Positions 1 through 8,662 of a DNA stretch of 64,000 nt are shown in pieces. The notes below the pieces were generated by a model. That model was not told where the DNA came from. It was given only the letters and a program-made list of their open reading frames with translations, and did no database searches. The stretch's first letter is position 1, and each line of letters opens with the position of its first letter. Source of the stretch: Sulfurimonas sp. GTDB lineage: Bacteria; Campylobacterota; Campylobacteria; Campylobacterales; Sulfurimonadaceae. Both the position numbers and the translations under genes were made by a program. The stretch spans positions 62,001-126,000 of the forward strand of contig NZ_JBFHGL010000005.1 of assembly GCF_041583195.1 (NCBI RefSeq). The letters are read 5' to 3'.

Positions 1-91
1 TAGCGGAAAACACTTTGATCCTGAACTTGTAGATATATTTTTAGAAAATATAAACTATATAAAAAGTATTTTCAACTCTTTTTCTAAGTAA
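1..91 (+). CDS. HD-GYP domain protein, C-terminal end (partial)
   Basis: Only the last 29 codons are in the window; the frame is open at base 1 and stops at 89-91. The peptide begins SGKHFDPELVDIFLEN, which matches the conserved end of HD-GYP c-di-GMP phosphodiesterase domains, where a Gly-x-His-Phe-Asp-Pro stretch precedes the last helix. HD-GYP proteins hydrolyse c-di-GMP, often as response-regulator outputs. The ABC transporter gene starts only 5 bases after this stop, so the two are probably cotranscribed. Whether the missing part holds a receiver domain or intact HD and GYP residues cannot be seen. Confidence 0.75.
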   Translation, partial: SGKHFDPELVDIFLENINYIKSIFNSFSK

Positions 92-96
92 TATAT

Positions 97-1866
97 ATGC
101 AAAACTCTCCAATAACTCTTAAATCTATTGCCAAGCTTATTTTAAAAGACAAAAAAACACTAATTTACGGTCAGATTGCCACTATTTTAGCTATTTTAAT
201 AAGTGTCCCCGTACCACTTATGCTCCCTATTCTTGTAGATGAAGTGCTTTTAGACAAACCTGCACATTTTGTAAGTGTAATTGATCACTTTTTTACAGAT
301 GCAAATGCTTTTGTGTATATAGGCATAGTTACTTTAGCAGTCATATTTTTACGTTTTTTATACTACCTTTTTACAGTTTTAATAACTAAAATTTTTACAA
401 AAATAGCAAAATATGTAACTTTTAAAATTAGAGAGAGATTACTTAGACACCTTAAAGTATCATCAATGAATGAGTACGAAACACTTGGAAGCGGTGCAAT
501 TACGGCAAATCTTATAACTGATGTAAATACTCTTGATAGTTTTATAATGAATGTAGCAAGTAAACTTGTTTCATCTGTGCTTATGCTTTTAGCTGTAGGT
601 GCAGTTATGATCATGATAGATCCTATAATGGGTCTACTTATACTTATAATACAGCCAATCATAATGATCCTTAGTAAAAACATGAGTAAAAAGGTCGGTG
701 TACTTAAGAAAAAAGAAAATGCCGCAATAGAGAAGTTTCAAGACAATGTTGGTGAAACTCTGGAGCTTTACGGTCAAATAAAAGCAAGCAACAAAGAGAA
801 TTTTTTCTTCTCTGATGCTATTAAACACGCCAAAGAGGTACAAAAAAGCTCAAACGAGTTTGGGTTTAAAAACATAGCTTATGAAAGGCTCTCATATACG
901 ATCTTTTTAACAATGTATGAGATACTTAGAGCATCTGGACTTTTACTTGTCGCATACAGTGATCTAAGCATTGGGATGATGTTTGCCATGTTTGGATATA
1001 TCTGGTTTATCATGACGCCTGTACAAGATATTTTGGGTATGCAGTACTCATATTCATCTGCCATGGCTGCACTGGAGAGACTAAACAAAATACTAACACT
1101 TAAGACAGAAAGGTCATCTACAAAACAACTCCAAGGCAATGGAGTAGATATAACTCTTGAGCATCTAAACTTTTCATACATAAAAAACAAACCGACCCTC
1201 AAAGATATATCTATGAATATAAAAAGCGGTTCAAAAATAGCACTTATCGGTGCAAGCGGTAGTGGAAAAACAACTTTAGCTCAAGTTATATCAGGATTTT
1301 ATGAGAGAAACAGTGGTGAGCTTAAATTCAATAATATAAATATTGATGAGCTTGATAAGCACTCACTTCGCTCAAAAATATTTTTAGTGCTGCAAATGCC
1401 TATTCTTTTTAATAACACATTGCGTTTTAACATAACTATGGGTGATCACAGTATAAGCGATGAACAGATATATCAAGCTTTAAAAATTGCACAGCTGAGT
1501 CAAATGATTGAGGGTATGGATGATGGTTTAGATACTATAGTCGGGCGTCATGGAATCAGGCTCTCAGGCGGTCAAAGACAGCGTCTTAGCATAGCACGTA
1601 TGATAATTGCCAATCCGGATGTTGTGATCTTTGATGAATCGACCTCAGCGCTGGACGTCCATACAGAAGTTAAATTAAATGCGACTCTAGAGCCAATACT
1701 TAAAGATAAAACAGTGATCACAATAGCGCACCGTCTAAGTACGGTTAAGGGAGCAGATATGATCTATGTACTTGATGATGGAAAGATAGTACAAGAGGGA
1801 ACTCATAATGACCTAGAGGCTGAAGAAGGTCATTATATGGAGTTCATAAAAAAACAGTTAATTTAA
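97..1866 (+). CDS. ABC transporter, fused permease and ATP-binding protein (ABCB/MsbA type)
   Basis: A 589-residue half transporter with an N-terminal exporter-type membrane domain (about residues 1-330, roughly six hydrophobic helices) and a C-terminal nucleotide-binding domain (about 345-589). All ATPase motifs are present: Walker A GASGSGKTT at 385-393, signature LSGGQRQRL at 489-497, Walker B VVIFDE at 509-514 and the switch histidine H545 in TIAHRLST. Members homodimerise in the inner membrane and export lipids, peptides or drugs; the substrate cannot be read from the sequence. The start lies 5 bases after the HD-GYP stop with no clear Shine-Dalgarno, consistent with translational coupling. 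The convergent mntP ends 5 bases downstream. Confidence 0.93.
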   Translation: MQNSPITLKSIAKLILKDKKTLIYGQIATILAILISVPVPLMLPILVDEVLLDKPAHFVSVIDHFFTDANAFVYIGIVTLAVIFLRFLYYLFTVLITKIFTKIAKYVTFKIRERLLRHLKVSSMNEYETLGSGAITANLITDVNTLDSFIMNVASKLVSSVLMLLAVGAVMIMIDPIMGLLILIIQPIIMILSKNMSKKVGVLKKKENAAIEKFQDNVGETLELYGQIKASNKENFFFSDAIKHAKEVQKSSNEFGFKNIAYERLSYTIFLTMYEILRASGLLLVAYSDLSIGMMFAMFGYIWFIMTPVQDILGMQYSYSSAMAALERLNKILTLKTERSSTKQLQGNGVDITLEHLNFSYIKNKPTLKDISMNIKSGSKIALIGASGSGKTTLAQVISGFYERNSGELKFNNINIDELDKHSLRSKIFLVLQMPILFNNTLRFNITMGDHSISDEQIYQALKIAQLSQMIEGMDDGLDTIVGRHGIRLSGGQRQRLSIARMIIANPDVVIFDESTSALDVHTEVKLNATLEPILKDKTVITIAHRLSTVKGADMIYVLDDGKIVQEGTHNDLEAEEGHYMEFIKKQLI

Positions 1867-1871
1867 CTTTA

Positions 1872-2423
1872 TTAAAATAAAGTGTGTTCTATAAGTATTT
1901 TTAAACCTATAGCTATTAATATTATACCGCCTAAAAGTTCAGCTTTACTTTCTAAAAAAGCTCCCCCTCTTGCACCAAGTAAAACACCGCCGTAACTAAA
2001 AATGAATGTAGTTAGTCCAATAACAAAGACTGAAAGCAAAATGGTTGTTGACATAAGCATCAATGTAAAACCTGCGGCCATTGCATCTATACTTGTAGCT
2101 ATTGCCAACAATAAAAGAACTTTATTTGTAATTATTGAGATTTCATCTTCAACCGGTTCTCCAAAACTCTCATATATCATTTTACCACCGATTAGTGCAA
2201 GCAGTATAAAGGCTACCCAGTGATCAACTGACTCTATAAACTCTGAAAGTCCAATACCTGCCAAATAACCTATAAGGGGCATAAAACCCTGAAAAAATCC
2301 AAATAACAACCCGACTTTTAAAGCTAATGTTTTGTTTAATGTTACTTTTTTAGCCCCTAAACCCAAAGATACTGCAAAAGCATCCATACTTAAAGCTACA
2401 GCTAGAATAATAAGTTCAATCAT
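1872..2423 (-). CDS. mntP: manganese efflux pump MntP
   Basis: A 183-residue protein made almost wholly of hydrophobic segments, with the six-helix arrangement and length of the MntP/YebN (DUF204) family. The conserved membrane aspartates are visible: LSMDAFAVS near residue 14 and the second-repeat equivalent SIDAMAAGF near residue 113, reflecting the internal duplication of the family. MntP exports Mn2+ across the inner membrane. No Mn-sensing yybP-ykoY riboswitch fold is evident upstream, where only about 45 bases separate it from the next gene on the same strand. It converges on the ABC transporter with a 5-base gap. Confidence 0.93.
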   Translation of the reverse strand: MIELIILAVALSMDAFAVSLGLGAKKVTLNKTLALKVGLLFGFFQGFMPLIGYLAGIGLSEFIESVDHWVAFILLALIGGKMIYESFGEPVEDEISIITNKVLLLLAIATSIDAMAAGFTLMLMSTTILLSVFVIGLTTFIFSYGGVLLGARGGAFLESKAELLGGIILIAIGLKILIEHTLF

Positions 2424-2470
2424 ATCTCACCAATGTTTTTTTCGAAATTATACTTTATAATTTAAAAATA

Positions 2471-2962
2471 TTAAAACGGAAGTTTTCCCATAACCACATC
2501 ATTTGTATTTACATATTGTGCACAACCTACTCCGCCTAGTTTTATACAAGCATCTTTCCATACTTTTGAATGTCCCTCATCTTTTATTGAGAAATCACCT
2601 AATTTAAACATTAAAGCGTGTGCATATTCATGTGCTATTACACTCTCTACCATATAATCAATACTCTCTTGCATTACATTTTTGTTCAGGTATATTTTCA
2701 CATCTCCGTCTTTATAAACTGTTAATCCGTAGAGCCTGCCTTTAAACTTGTCAGTAACTATAAGAGGAACTTTATAAGCTCTACCGTAGTGTTGTTGCAT
2801 GAGAGTTAAAACTTCATTTTCCTTTTTAGATATTCTGTTTTTGTAACTCTGAGGTATATCATTATGTTTAAATTGATAATCGTCGTAATAATTTTTAGAT
2901 AAATAGATAAGTGCGGTTATTGTAAGAAGGATAAAAGCGTATTCGAGTTTTTTTACAAACAA
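2471..2962 (-). CDS. membrane-anchored SprT-like zinc metallopeptidase
   Basis: A single N-terminal hydrophobic segment (EYAFILLTITALIYL) is followed by a domain with the HEYAH zinc signature and a downstream GHSKVW that supplies the third ligand, the SprT-like (HExxH...GH) arrangement. The active site probably faces the periplasm. The frame is open up to an ATG at 3010, but I prefer the TTG at 2960-2962: it has an AAGG ribosome site 8 bases before it and puts the membrane segment at the N terminus. The extra 16 residues of the longer form would be encoded across a hairpin (2981-2999) that looks like a transcript terminator. Substrate unknown. Confidence 0.75.
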   Translation of the reverse strand: MFVKKLEYAFILLTITALIYLSKNYYDDYQFKHNDIPQSYKNRISKKENEVLTLMQQHYGRAYKVPLIVTDKFKGRLYGLTVYKDGDVKIYLNKNVMQESIDYMVESVIAHEYAHALMFKLGDFSIKDEGHSKVWKDACIKLGGVGCAQYVNTNDVVMGKLPF

Positions 2963-2980
2963 AACTAACACCTTAAATTT

Positions 2981-2999
2981 AGAGGGCCAAAAGCCCTCT
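2981..2999 (-). terminator. hairpin between the 26-codon ORF and the SprT-like gene
   Basis: A perfect 7-bp stem (AGAGGGC and GCCCTCT) closes a 5-base loop. On the minus strand it follows the 26-codon reading frame by about 30 bases and precedes the SprT-like gene. The downstream tract (TAAATTTAAGG) is only moderately U-rich, so it may be a weak terminator or attenuator rather than a full stop. Confidence 0.5.
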
Positions 3000-3029
3000 A
3001 TTGTATACATAAAGCCTTAGACGAAAGGA

Positions 3030-3110
3030 TCAGCCTCCTCCGTCGTCAAACATATTCATTATTCTCACCATTGTTAAAAATTCTTTGTTGTAATCTTTTA
3101 AATGTCTCAT
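3030..3110 (-). CDS. small ORF, 26 residues, ending DDGGG
   Basis: ATG at 3108-3110 is preceded by AAAGGATTTGTT, a good Campylobacterota ribosome site with 6-base spacing, and the frame runs 26 codons to TGA. The peptide reads MRHLKDYNKEFL, then TMVRIMNMF, then DDGGG. It is charged at the N terminus, amphipathic in the middle and ends in acidic residues plus three glycines. It lies between carbonic anhydrase (upstream) and the SprT-like protease (downstream), all on the minus strand, and is followed by a hairpin. I do not recognise it. It could be a small protein, a leader peptide or chance; the ribosome site is the main support. Confidence 0.45.
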   Translation of the reverse strand: MRHLKDYNKEFLTMVRIMNMFDDGGG

Positions 3111-3205
3111 AACAAATCCTTTATCAGTGAAGCATCTAGTACTTAGGGTTAGTGACAAAGCTTGAATACAAGAATTACGTAGCAATAGTTATTCCATTGA
3201 GATGA

Positions 3206-3946
3206 TTATTTCATAACCTTACGAGCATTTATAGGTTGAACAGGTCTGTTATTAGCATGGTGAAACAAGTGTAAAAACTCTTCAGTTTGCGCTTTTGAAA
3301 CATGAGAATAGTTTTTTAGAACCATCCATCTAACACCTTCAGAACACGGAGGAGTTGTAAGTGAACCGTTAAATCTATAATATGCTTTGTCTTTTGGCAT
3401 CATTGTTGCAAACATCTCAGCAGGCATTATACAGCGGTTAGACTCACCAGCTTTATGAGGCATTCTTGACCAAAGTTTTTTAAGGACCTTATTATCTTCC
3501 CCATCTTCATACATTAAAGCAACAACTGCAAGAGTTCCATCTTTGTCTGCGTGAACGAAGTGAGCTTCTAGTGGAAAGTTTTTACTCTCTATTTGATTTT
3601 CACTAGGTGTATGAAAATGGAACTGTTTTAAATCAAAAGTTTTACCATCAATCTCTATAGAGCTTCCGTCTTTTACATTTATTTGAATTGTATGCCCATT
3701 ATTGATAATCTCCGTAGCTCTAGTTGTATAGTTAAATTTAATCTCTTTTAAACCTTCAGTTGCAACAGTTACCTCTTTAGAGATATTAATTGGAGATTGA
3801 CTTTTTCCTTGTTTACACATACCGAACTTCGGACTTAAATCACCCCAGTGCTGTGGACCCTCATGTCCAGTATAACCCCAATGTGTACCTGCTACAAGTG
3901 CAGAACTACAAGCTAACGTATAAACTAATGACTTAATAATTTTCAT
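3206..3946 (-). CDS. periplasmic alpha-class carbonic anhydrase
   Basis: A 246-residue protein with a signal peptide (cleavage likely after ALVAG, residue 20) and a complete alpha-carbonic anhydrase fold. The zinc histidines are H110 and H112 in QFHFHTPSEN and H129 in EAHFVHAD; GSLTTPPCSEG is the conserved loop near the substrate pocket. C44 and the cysteine of PPCSEG are placed for the usual disulfide. It interconverts CO2 and bicarbonate in the periplasm, as in Helicobacter alpha-CA of nearly identical length, and would help supply inorganic carbon or buffer pH in an autotroph. The ribosome site AAAGGATACTTAAG precedes the ATG. Confidence 0.95.
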   Translation of the reverse strand: MKIIKSLVYTLACSSALVAGTHWGYTGHEGPQHWGDLSPKFGMCKQGKSQSPINISKEVTVATEGLKEIKFNYTTRATEIINNGHTIQINVKDGSSIEIDGKTFDLKQFHFHTPSENQIESKNFPLEAHFVHADKDGTLAVVALMYEDGEDNKVLKKLWSRMPHKAGESNRCIMPAEMFATMMPKDKAYYRFNGSLTTPPCSEGVRWMVLKNYSHVSKAQTEEFLHLFHHANNRPVQPINARKVMK

Positions 3947-4001
3947 CTTAAGTATCCTTTGTATTATTTTTAATAATATATCTTATCTTAATAAAATGTA
4001 T

Positions 4002-5243
4002 TTAAAATGTTTCTTGGATCATTTTATCAAACTGATTCACTTTAATCATAGCTTGTGATACTATTTGTTGCATATCTTCTTCATTTAGATTATATTTTTT
4101 TATAAACTCATTTATATGAGATGAATCTGCATTTTCTATGTATCGTGTCATAACCAGAAGCTGTCCAAAAAAACCATTTGCTTCAAACATAGCTTCTTCA
4201 ACCTCTTCTGTCACCCGAAGTTTATGTAAAAACTCTCGATGTTCTATTTGAAACAATAGATGTATAAGTGACAACATCCCTACCAAATATGCCGTCGATT
4301 TTTCAGACATTGATGAATCAGGTTTTATGAGTTTTAAAAGTCCAACCATGATCTCTGTTCTATTTATAACCATCAAAAGCAATGGATGGTTTGGCTTATC
4401 ACCGTTATCTTTTGATGAGACCATAAATATTAAAAGCCAGTTTGCCAGTGCATCACGTCCTAGTAGATTTATTATCTGATTCATCGATGATATTTGTGAA
4501 CGAAAAGAGAAAAATGATGAGTTGATAAACTGCATTAATTTTAAAGCCAAGGCATGATTTTTTTCTAATTCTAAAACAATCTCTTTAGTAGTAGCATTGT
4601 TTTGTATAAGATTCCAAAGCTCTAAAATTTGAGTCTGTGATGCATTAAACGATGTTGTTTTTATAATATTTGGTCTCTTTAGATAGTAACCCTGAAAATA
4701 ATCAACACCTTTTTGTTTATAAAGTTCATACATATCATGTGTTTCTATTTTTGAAGCAATGATTTTTTTATCTTTTGATTTTAAATACTCAATAAGCTTA
4801 TCTACATATGGTTCATCAGAGTGTAGTGCATCTATTTTTACATACTCTACATACTTCAATAAAGGTACCAAAGTTTTAATAGTCGATTTATTTATTATTG
4901 AATCATTTAAACCAAATCTAAAACCTTTTTCTATCAAGTTTTTGAGTTTTGGAATAAGTTTTTTATCTAAAAAAGATGACTGTAAAATCATCAGTGTAAA
5001 CTGCTCTTTTGAAATAGTATTCATAATACTATTTGATAAAAATTCTGCATCTACTCTCAAAAATCCGTTATAACACCCTACTACGTTCTCAAGTCCAAAA
5101 TCATTAAGAACTTTTGCCATAGACGTGGCAGATGCTGATAGATTGTTAGAATCTATATCCTCATCATCACTTCTATACAAGATATCATAAGCAAAAATTT
5201 CATAAGATGAGTTATTAACAACTTGACGACCCAATATACTCAT
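4002..5243 (-). CDS. EAL-HDOD signalling protein (degenerate EAL)
   Basis: 413 residues of YuxH-type architecture: an EAL-like domain (about 1-195) followed by an HDOD domain (about 200-400). The start FAYDILYRS replaces the catalytic GxEALxR signature, while KIETHDMYELYKQKG and DYFQGYYLKRP match the later EAL-HDOD consensus. The catalytic acidic residues are therefore missing and phosphodiesterase activity is unlikely; binding or scaffolding is more plausible. HDOD domains in related proteins link to chemotaxis, twitching or stress signalling. The ribosome site AAAAGGGGAACAG precedes ATG 5243. A shorter relative lies at 43717-44541. Confidence 0.82.
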   Translation of the reverse strand: MSILGRQVVNNSSYEIFAYDILYRSDDEDIDSNNLSASATSMAKVLNDFGLENVVGCYNGFLRVDAEFLSNSIMNTISKEQFTLMILQSSFLDKKLIPKLKNLIEKGFRFGLNDSIINKSTIKTLVPLLKYVEYVKIDALHSDEPYVDKLIEYLKSKDKKIIASKIETHDMYELYKQKGVDYFQGYYLKRPNIIKTTSFNASQTQILELWNLIQNNATTKEIVLELEKNHALALKLMQFINSSFFSFRSQISSMNQIINLLGRDALANWLLIFMVSSKDNGDKPNHPLLLMVINRTEIMVGLLKLIKPDSSMSEKSTAYLVGMLSLIHLLFQIEHREFLHKLRVTEEVEEAMFEANGFFGQLLVMTRYIENADSSHINEFIKKYNLNEEDMQQIVSQAMIKVNQFDKMIQETF

Positions 5244-5332
5244 CTGTTCCCCTTTTTAACATTTGCTAGATAGATATTTTATCATAAAAATATTTGAGAT
5301 ATAATTATAAATACTAATAAACAGAGGGACAA

Positions 5333-5530
5333 ATGGGTTGGACTTGTCAACATGATCACAAAGGTTATTGTAAACTACTGAAAAAAGATTGTCTGCCTGG
5401 GATGAAAGGGTGTATTTTAAAAAAAAGTGAATATATATTCTCTAGCGGAAGCTACGAAGAAGATAAAAAACGTGACGATGAAAAAAAAGAGCAAGATATA
5501 GATTTTGCGGCTCTAGCTAAGAGTAACTAG
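5333..5530 (+). CDS. small Cys/His-rich protein, function unknown
   Basis: 65 residues starting MGWTCQHDHKGYCKLLKK, with C5, H7, H9, C13, C20 and C27 in the first half and a charged, lysine- and aspartate-rich second half. The Cys/His pattern suggests metal or Fe-S binding, but no known finger is matched. A strong ribosome site (AGAGGGA, 5 bases before the ATG) and an upstream TATAAT-like box support expression. The gene converges on the dCMP deaminase gene and their 3' ends overlap by 18 bases. Probably a lineage-conserved hypothetical; no function assigned. Confidence 0.72.
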   Translation: MGWTCQHDHKGYCKLLKKDCLPGMKGCILKKSEYIFSSGSYEEDKKRDDEKKEQDIDFAALAKSN

Positions 5531-5956
5531 TTTTTCTATAATCACTCCATTATCTTCTATAAATTTTGAAATAACTTCAGAATGGTTATGCTCATACTCT
5601 TTTTCATAAACTATACGTTTAATTCCACTCGCAATAATGTTTTTTGAACAATCTGCACACGGTTCAAGTGTTACATAAATAGTAGCACCTTCAATAGAGA
5701 TACCTTGACGTGCAGCCCAGATAATAGCATTCATCTCTGCATGGATCTCGTAAGTCTTAGACCATTCGTGATGTTCTTGCGTATATTCGCCTTCCCAATG
5801 TTCTGAGCAGTTTGTATATCCTGCCGGTGTACCGTTATAGCCTGTACTTAATATACGTCCATCTTTAACAATAACTGCACCAACCTGCTTGGATACACAC
5901 TTAGACGCACTGGCGATTTCCGTTGCTATATTTATGAAGTTTTGATCACTTAGCAT
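5513..5956 (-). CDS. dCMP deaminase (ComE/RibD-family cytidine deaminase)
   Basis: 147 residues with the zinc-dependent deaminase signature: H72-A-E74 (zinc ligand and proton-shuttling glutamate) and P-C100-A-D-C103 (two further ligands). Family members convert dCMP to dUMP, the substrate for thymidylate synthase, which fits ThyX encoded at 47.7 kb. The start overlaps no other gene, and the upstream SurA-like gene on the same strand stops 3 bases before, giving a tight operon with AGAG as a modest ribosome site inside the preceding gene's end. Confidence 0.9.
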   Translation of the reverse strand: MLSDQNFINIATEIASASKCVSKQVGAVIVKDGRILSTGYNGTPAGYTNCSEHWEGEYTQEHHEWSKTYEIHAEMNAIIWAARQGISIEGATIYVTLEPCADCSKNIIASGIKRIVYEKEYEHNHSEVISKFIEDNGVIIEKLVTLS

Positions 5957-5959
5957 TTT

Positions 5960-6796
5960 TTACTCTGGCATTCTTAAAACTTTAATATTAGCACTTAACT
6001 TCATTCTCTCAAAAAATTCCCCAAGTACCATCTCACGTTTGCTACCCATTATTGTAGAGATTATCTGGTTTTTTACACTCTCAATTCCTGCTTCTTTAAC
6101 ATCCTCTTTTGCTTTAATGTAAAAGCTCATATAGCCGCCTTGACCGTTTGGAACTATTTGCGAAAAAGTATTTACAGAAGTATTTGACAAAAGAGATGCC
6201 AACTCAGGTGCAACTTTTTCATATTCTATATGCTGCTCATTCGTTTGAATATCCGGCGCATAAAACATAGGGTTATCTATCTTCTCTTTTAGCCTATCAG
6301 GTGATGCAGACATATATATAACTACATCAAAAGCACCAGGATGAACAAACTCGCTCTTATGAAGTTCATAGTATTCTTTTATCTCTTGCTCTGATGGCTT
6401 TGAAACTGATGAGTAAGCTATTGCACCATAAAGTTTTTGAGACATAAGTTTCTCTTTTATCTTATCTTTTAGTTGCGCCGATGTTAGTCCGTTTCTATTT
6501 CTCACAACTTCATAAAACTGACTAACACTCATATTGTTTCTTTCAGCTGTTTGTTTTATATCATCATATACTTCAGAGCTACTTACATCAATTTTGCGCT
6601 CTTTTATCTCAAGCTCTTCAAGTTTTTTTCTTACTAAAATATCTTTTGCCTGATCTGCCGAAATATTTGCTGATTCCATCTGCTCTTTTATCTCATGCAA
6701 TGTTATTGGACTACCTTTAACAGTTACAGCTACACCATCAATCAACTCTGCAAAAACTACACTCGATAAAAACAATACTAATAATATTTTGTACAT
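5960..6796 (-). CDS. SurA-like periplasmic chaperone / peptidyl-prolyl isomerase family protein
   Basis: 278 residues with a signal peptide (cleavage after VVFA, about residue 16), then a helical region resembling the SurA N-terminal domain (ITLHEIKEQM, LVRKKLEELEIKE). It also resembles the PEB4/CBF2-like proteins of Campylobacterota. The C-terminal region (about 150-240) occupies the place of a parvulin domain but keeps few recognisable parvulin residues, so isomerase activity is uncertain. The expected role is escorting outer-membrane proteins through the periplasm. The ribosome site TTAGGATTTTT precedes ATG 6796. It is followed by the dCMP deaminase gene after 3 bases. Confidence 0.78.
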   Translation of the reverse strand: MYKILLVLFLSSVVFAELIDGVAVTVKGSPITLHEIKEQMESANISADQAKDILVRKKLEELEIKERKIDVSSSEVYDDIKQTAERNNMSVSQFYEVVRNRNGLTSAQLKDKIKEKLMSQKLYGAIAYSSVSKPSEQEIKEYYELHKSEFVHPGAFDVVIYMSASPDRLKEKIDNPMFYAPDIQTNEQHIEYEKVAPELASLLSNTSVNTFSQIVPNGQGGYMSFYIKAKEDVKEAGIESVKNQIISTIMGSKREMVLGEFFERMKLSANIKVLRMPE

Positions 6797-6891
6797 AAAA
6801 ATCCTAACTAAATTATAATAAGCGATATTTTACCAAGCTTAAACAAATAATTATGTTAAACTTTCACAAATAAAAAAAGGGGCATTTTTAT

Positions 6892-8604
6892 TTGACTAAG
6901 AATATTATTATATTTTTTCTATTGTTATCCAATATTTTACTTGCAGATACTCTGTCTATAGACTCAAAAAAATTTGTTTTTGATCAATTTAATATTTTAA
7001 AACTTATAGACTCATCAAACAAACTATCTATAAAAGATGTAAAAGATATTGAGTTTAAAACTCAAGTTACAAACTCTTACTCAAACGGTTTTTTAACACA
7101 TCAATCTATATGGCATAAATTTTCAATTAAAAACAATCTATCGGAGAAAGCAGAATTTATTTTTCATGATGAAAAATACTACTTAGCGGCAGAATTAGAT
7201 TTTTTTGTTTTAAACTCAGAAGGTGATATTATATATTCACACTATGGCGGTTTTAACAGAACTGATCATAAAAAACTAAATACTACTAAAAGCCTAAGTT
7301 TTTACAGAACATCTATAGAACCAAACCAAACATATACATTTTTAATTAAAACATATTTTGAAAGTGGGAACTCAGGTCTATACCACTACAAAATAGAAGA
7401 TCTGGATACACATATATATTATGGATTATATGATAATATTTTTCAAGCATTTTTACTTGGTGGGATTTTAGTTCTCATTTTATATAACCTCTTTATATAT
7501 TCATACACTAAAGACAGCATATATATTTACTATGTATCATACCTATTCTTCTCTTTCGTTATAGGTTTTGTATTTATGAGCGGATTTGCATTTAAGTTTT
7601 TTGACCTGTCTCAAAACACTTGGATTCACAAAGCGACTTATGCAACACCTTTAACACTTATGTTTATTATGATTTTTACATCTAAAATATTTGAGATGAA
7701 AAAATATTATCCAAAATTACATAAGTATTTTTCACTTTCAATATATTTTGTAGCTGCATATATAGTTTTGTCAGTTATTTTTGGTCTTTTGGAGTACCTG
7801 CCTTTTATAATGGTTTTTGCAATGATTATGGGCTTTGTTCTTGTATTTATCGGTATATACATGACATACAAAAAGAATCTACTTGGTATTGTTTATCTTG
7901 TCTCTACTGCTATATATGCCGCTTTTGCAGTAATAACGATCATCTATTATTTAGGGTACCTACCTACAAACTTATTCACATCAAATACACTTATGATAGG
8001 TTCACTTATTGAGGGTATTGGTCTATCTTTACTATTAGCATATAGAATCAACGTACTAAAAAAACAAAACTCATCATTAGAACTTCTATCTTCAACTGAC
8101 GGTCTTACAAATCTATATAACAGAAGACACTTTAACGAGGTCGCTCCAAGAGAACTAAACCGTGCAAAACGTGACAAGAGAATCTATGCATTTACCCTTT
8201 TGGATATAGACAACTTTAAAAAGTACAACGATACCTACGGGCATCAAGAGGGAGATAAAGTTCTAATACAAGTAGCTAAGACTTTAAAAAATAGCTTTAA
8301 ACGCTCGCACGATATAGTGTTTAGACTTGGCGGTGAAGAATTTGGTGTTATCTTCAGCGCAAAAACTGTAGATGAAGTAAAAGTCCTTGTTGAAAGAGCT
8401 AGAGAAAATATAGAAGCTCTAAATATTGAACATAAACTAAATGAACCATCAAACGTAGTTACTGCTTCTTTTGGGCTTGTAATGAGTAAAATGGATAGTT
8501 TTAAATCGGAAATAAATATGGATAACTTATATAAAGATGTAGACACACTTCTATACGAAGCTAAGGCCGAAGGTAGAAATCAAGTTCGCAGTAAAGTTTT
8601 TTAA
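6892..8604 (+). CDS. diguanylate cyclase with 7TMR-DISM sensor
   Basis: 570 residues: signal peptide, an extracytoplasmic DISM-type beta-sandwich domain (about 30-170), seven predicted membrane helices (about 180-390) and a C-terminal GGDEF domain (about 400-570). The active-site loop is GGEEF at 480-484, and the product-inhibition I-site RxxD is present as RSHD five residues before it, so it should make c-di-GMP and be feedback regulated. 7TMR-DISM sensors bind carbohydrate-like or other small ligands in the periplasm; the ligand is unknown. The start is TTG with AAAAGGGGC upstream, and no better ATG exists before the signal peptide. Confidence 0.9.
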   Translation: MTKNIIIFFLLLSNILLADTLSIDSKKFVFDQFNILKLIDSSNKLSIKDVKDIEFKTQVTNSYSNGFLTHQSIWHKFSIKNNLSEKAEFIFHDEKYYLAAELDFFVLNSEGDIIYSHYGGFNRTDHKKLNTTKSLSFYRTSIEPNQTYTFLIKTYFESGNSGLYHYKIEDLDTHIYYGLYDNIFQAFLLGGILVLILYNLFIYSYTKDSIYIYYVSYLFFSFVIGFVFMSGFAFKFFDLSQNTWIHKATYATPLTLMFIMIFTSKIFEMKKYYPKLHKYFSLSIYFVAAYIVLSVIFGLLEYLPFIMVFAMIMGFVLVFIGIYMTYKKNLLGIVYLVSTAIYAAFAVITIIYYLGYLPTNLFTSNTLMIGSLIEGIGLSLLLAYRINVLKKQNSSLELLSSTDGLTNLYNRRHFNEVAPRELNRAKRDKRIYAFTLLDIDNFKKYNDTYGHQEGDKVLIQVAKTLKNSFKRSHDIVFRLGGEEFGVIFSAKTVDEVKVLVERARENIEALNIEHKLNEPSNVVTASFGLVMSKMDSFKSEINMDNLYKDVDTLLYEAKAEGRNQVRSKVF

Positions 8605-8662
8605 CCTACATATAACCAATTTTTGTCTACAATTTCACAACTATTTATATAAAGGTCTTTTC

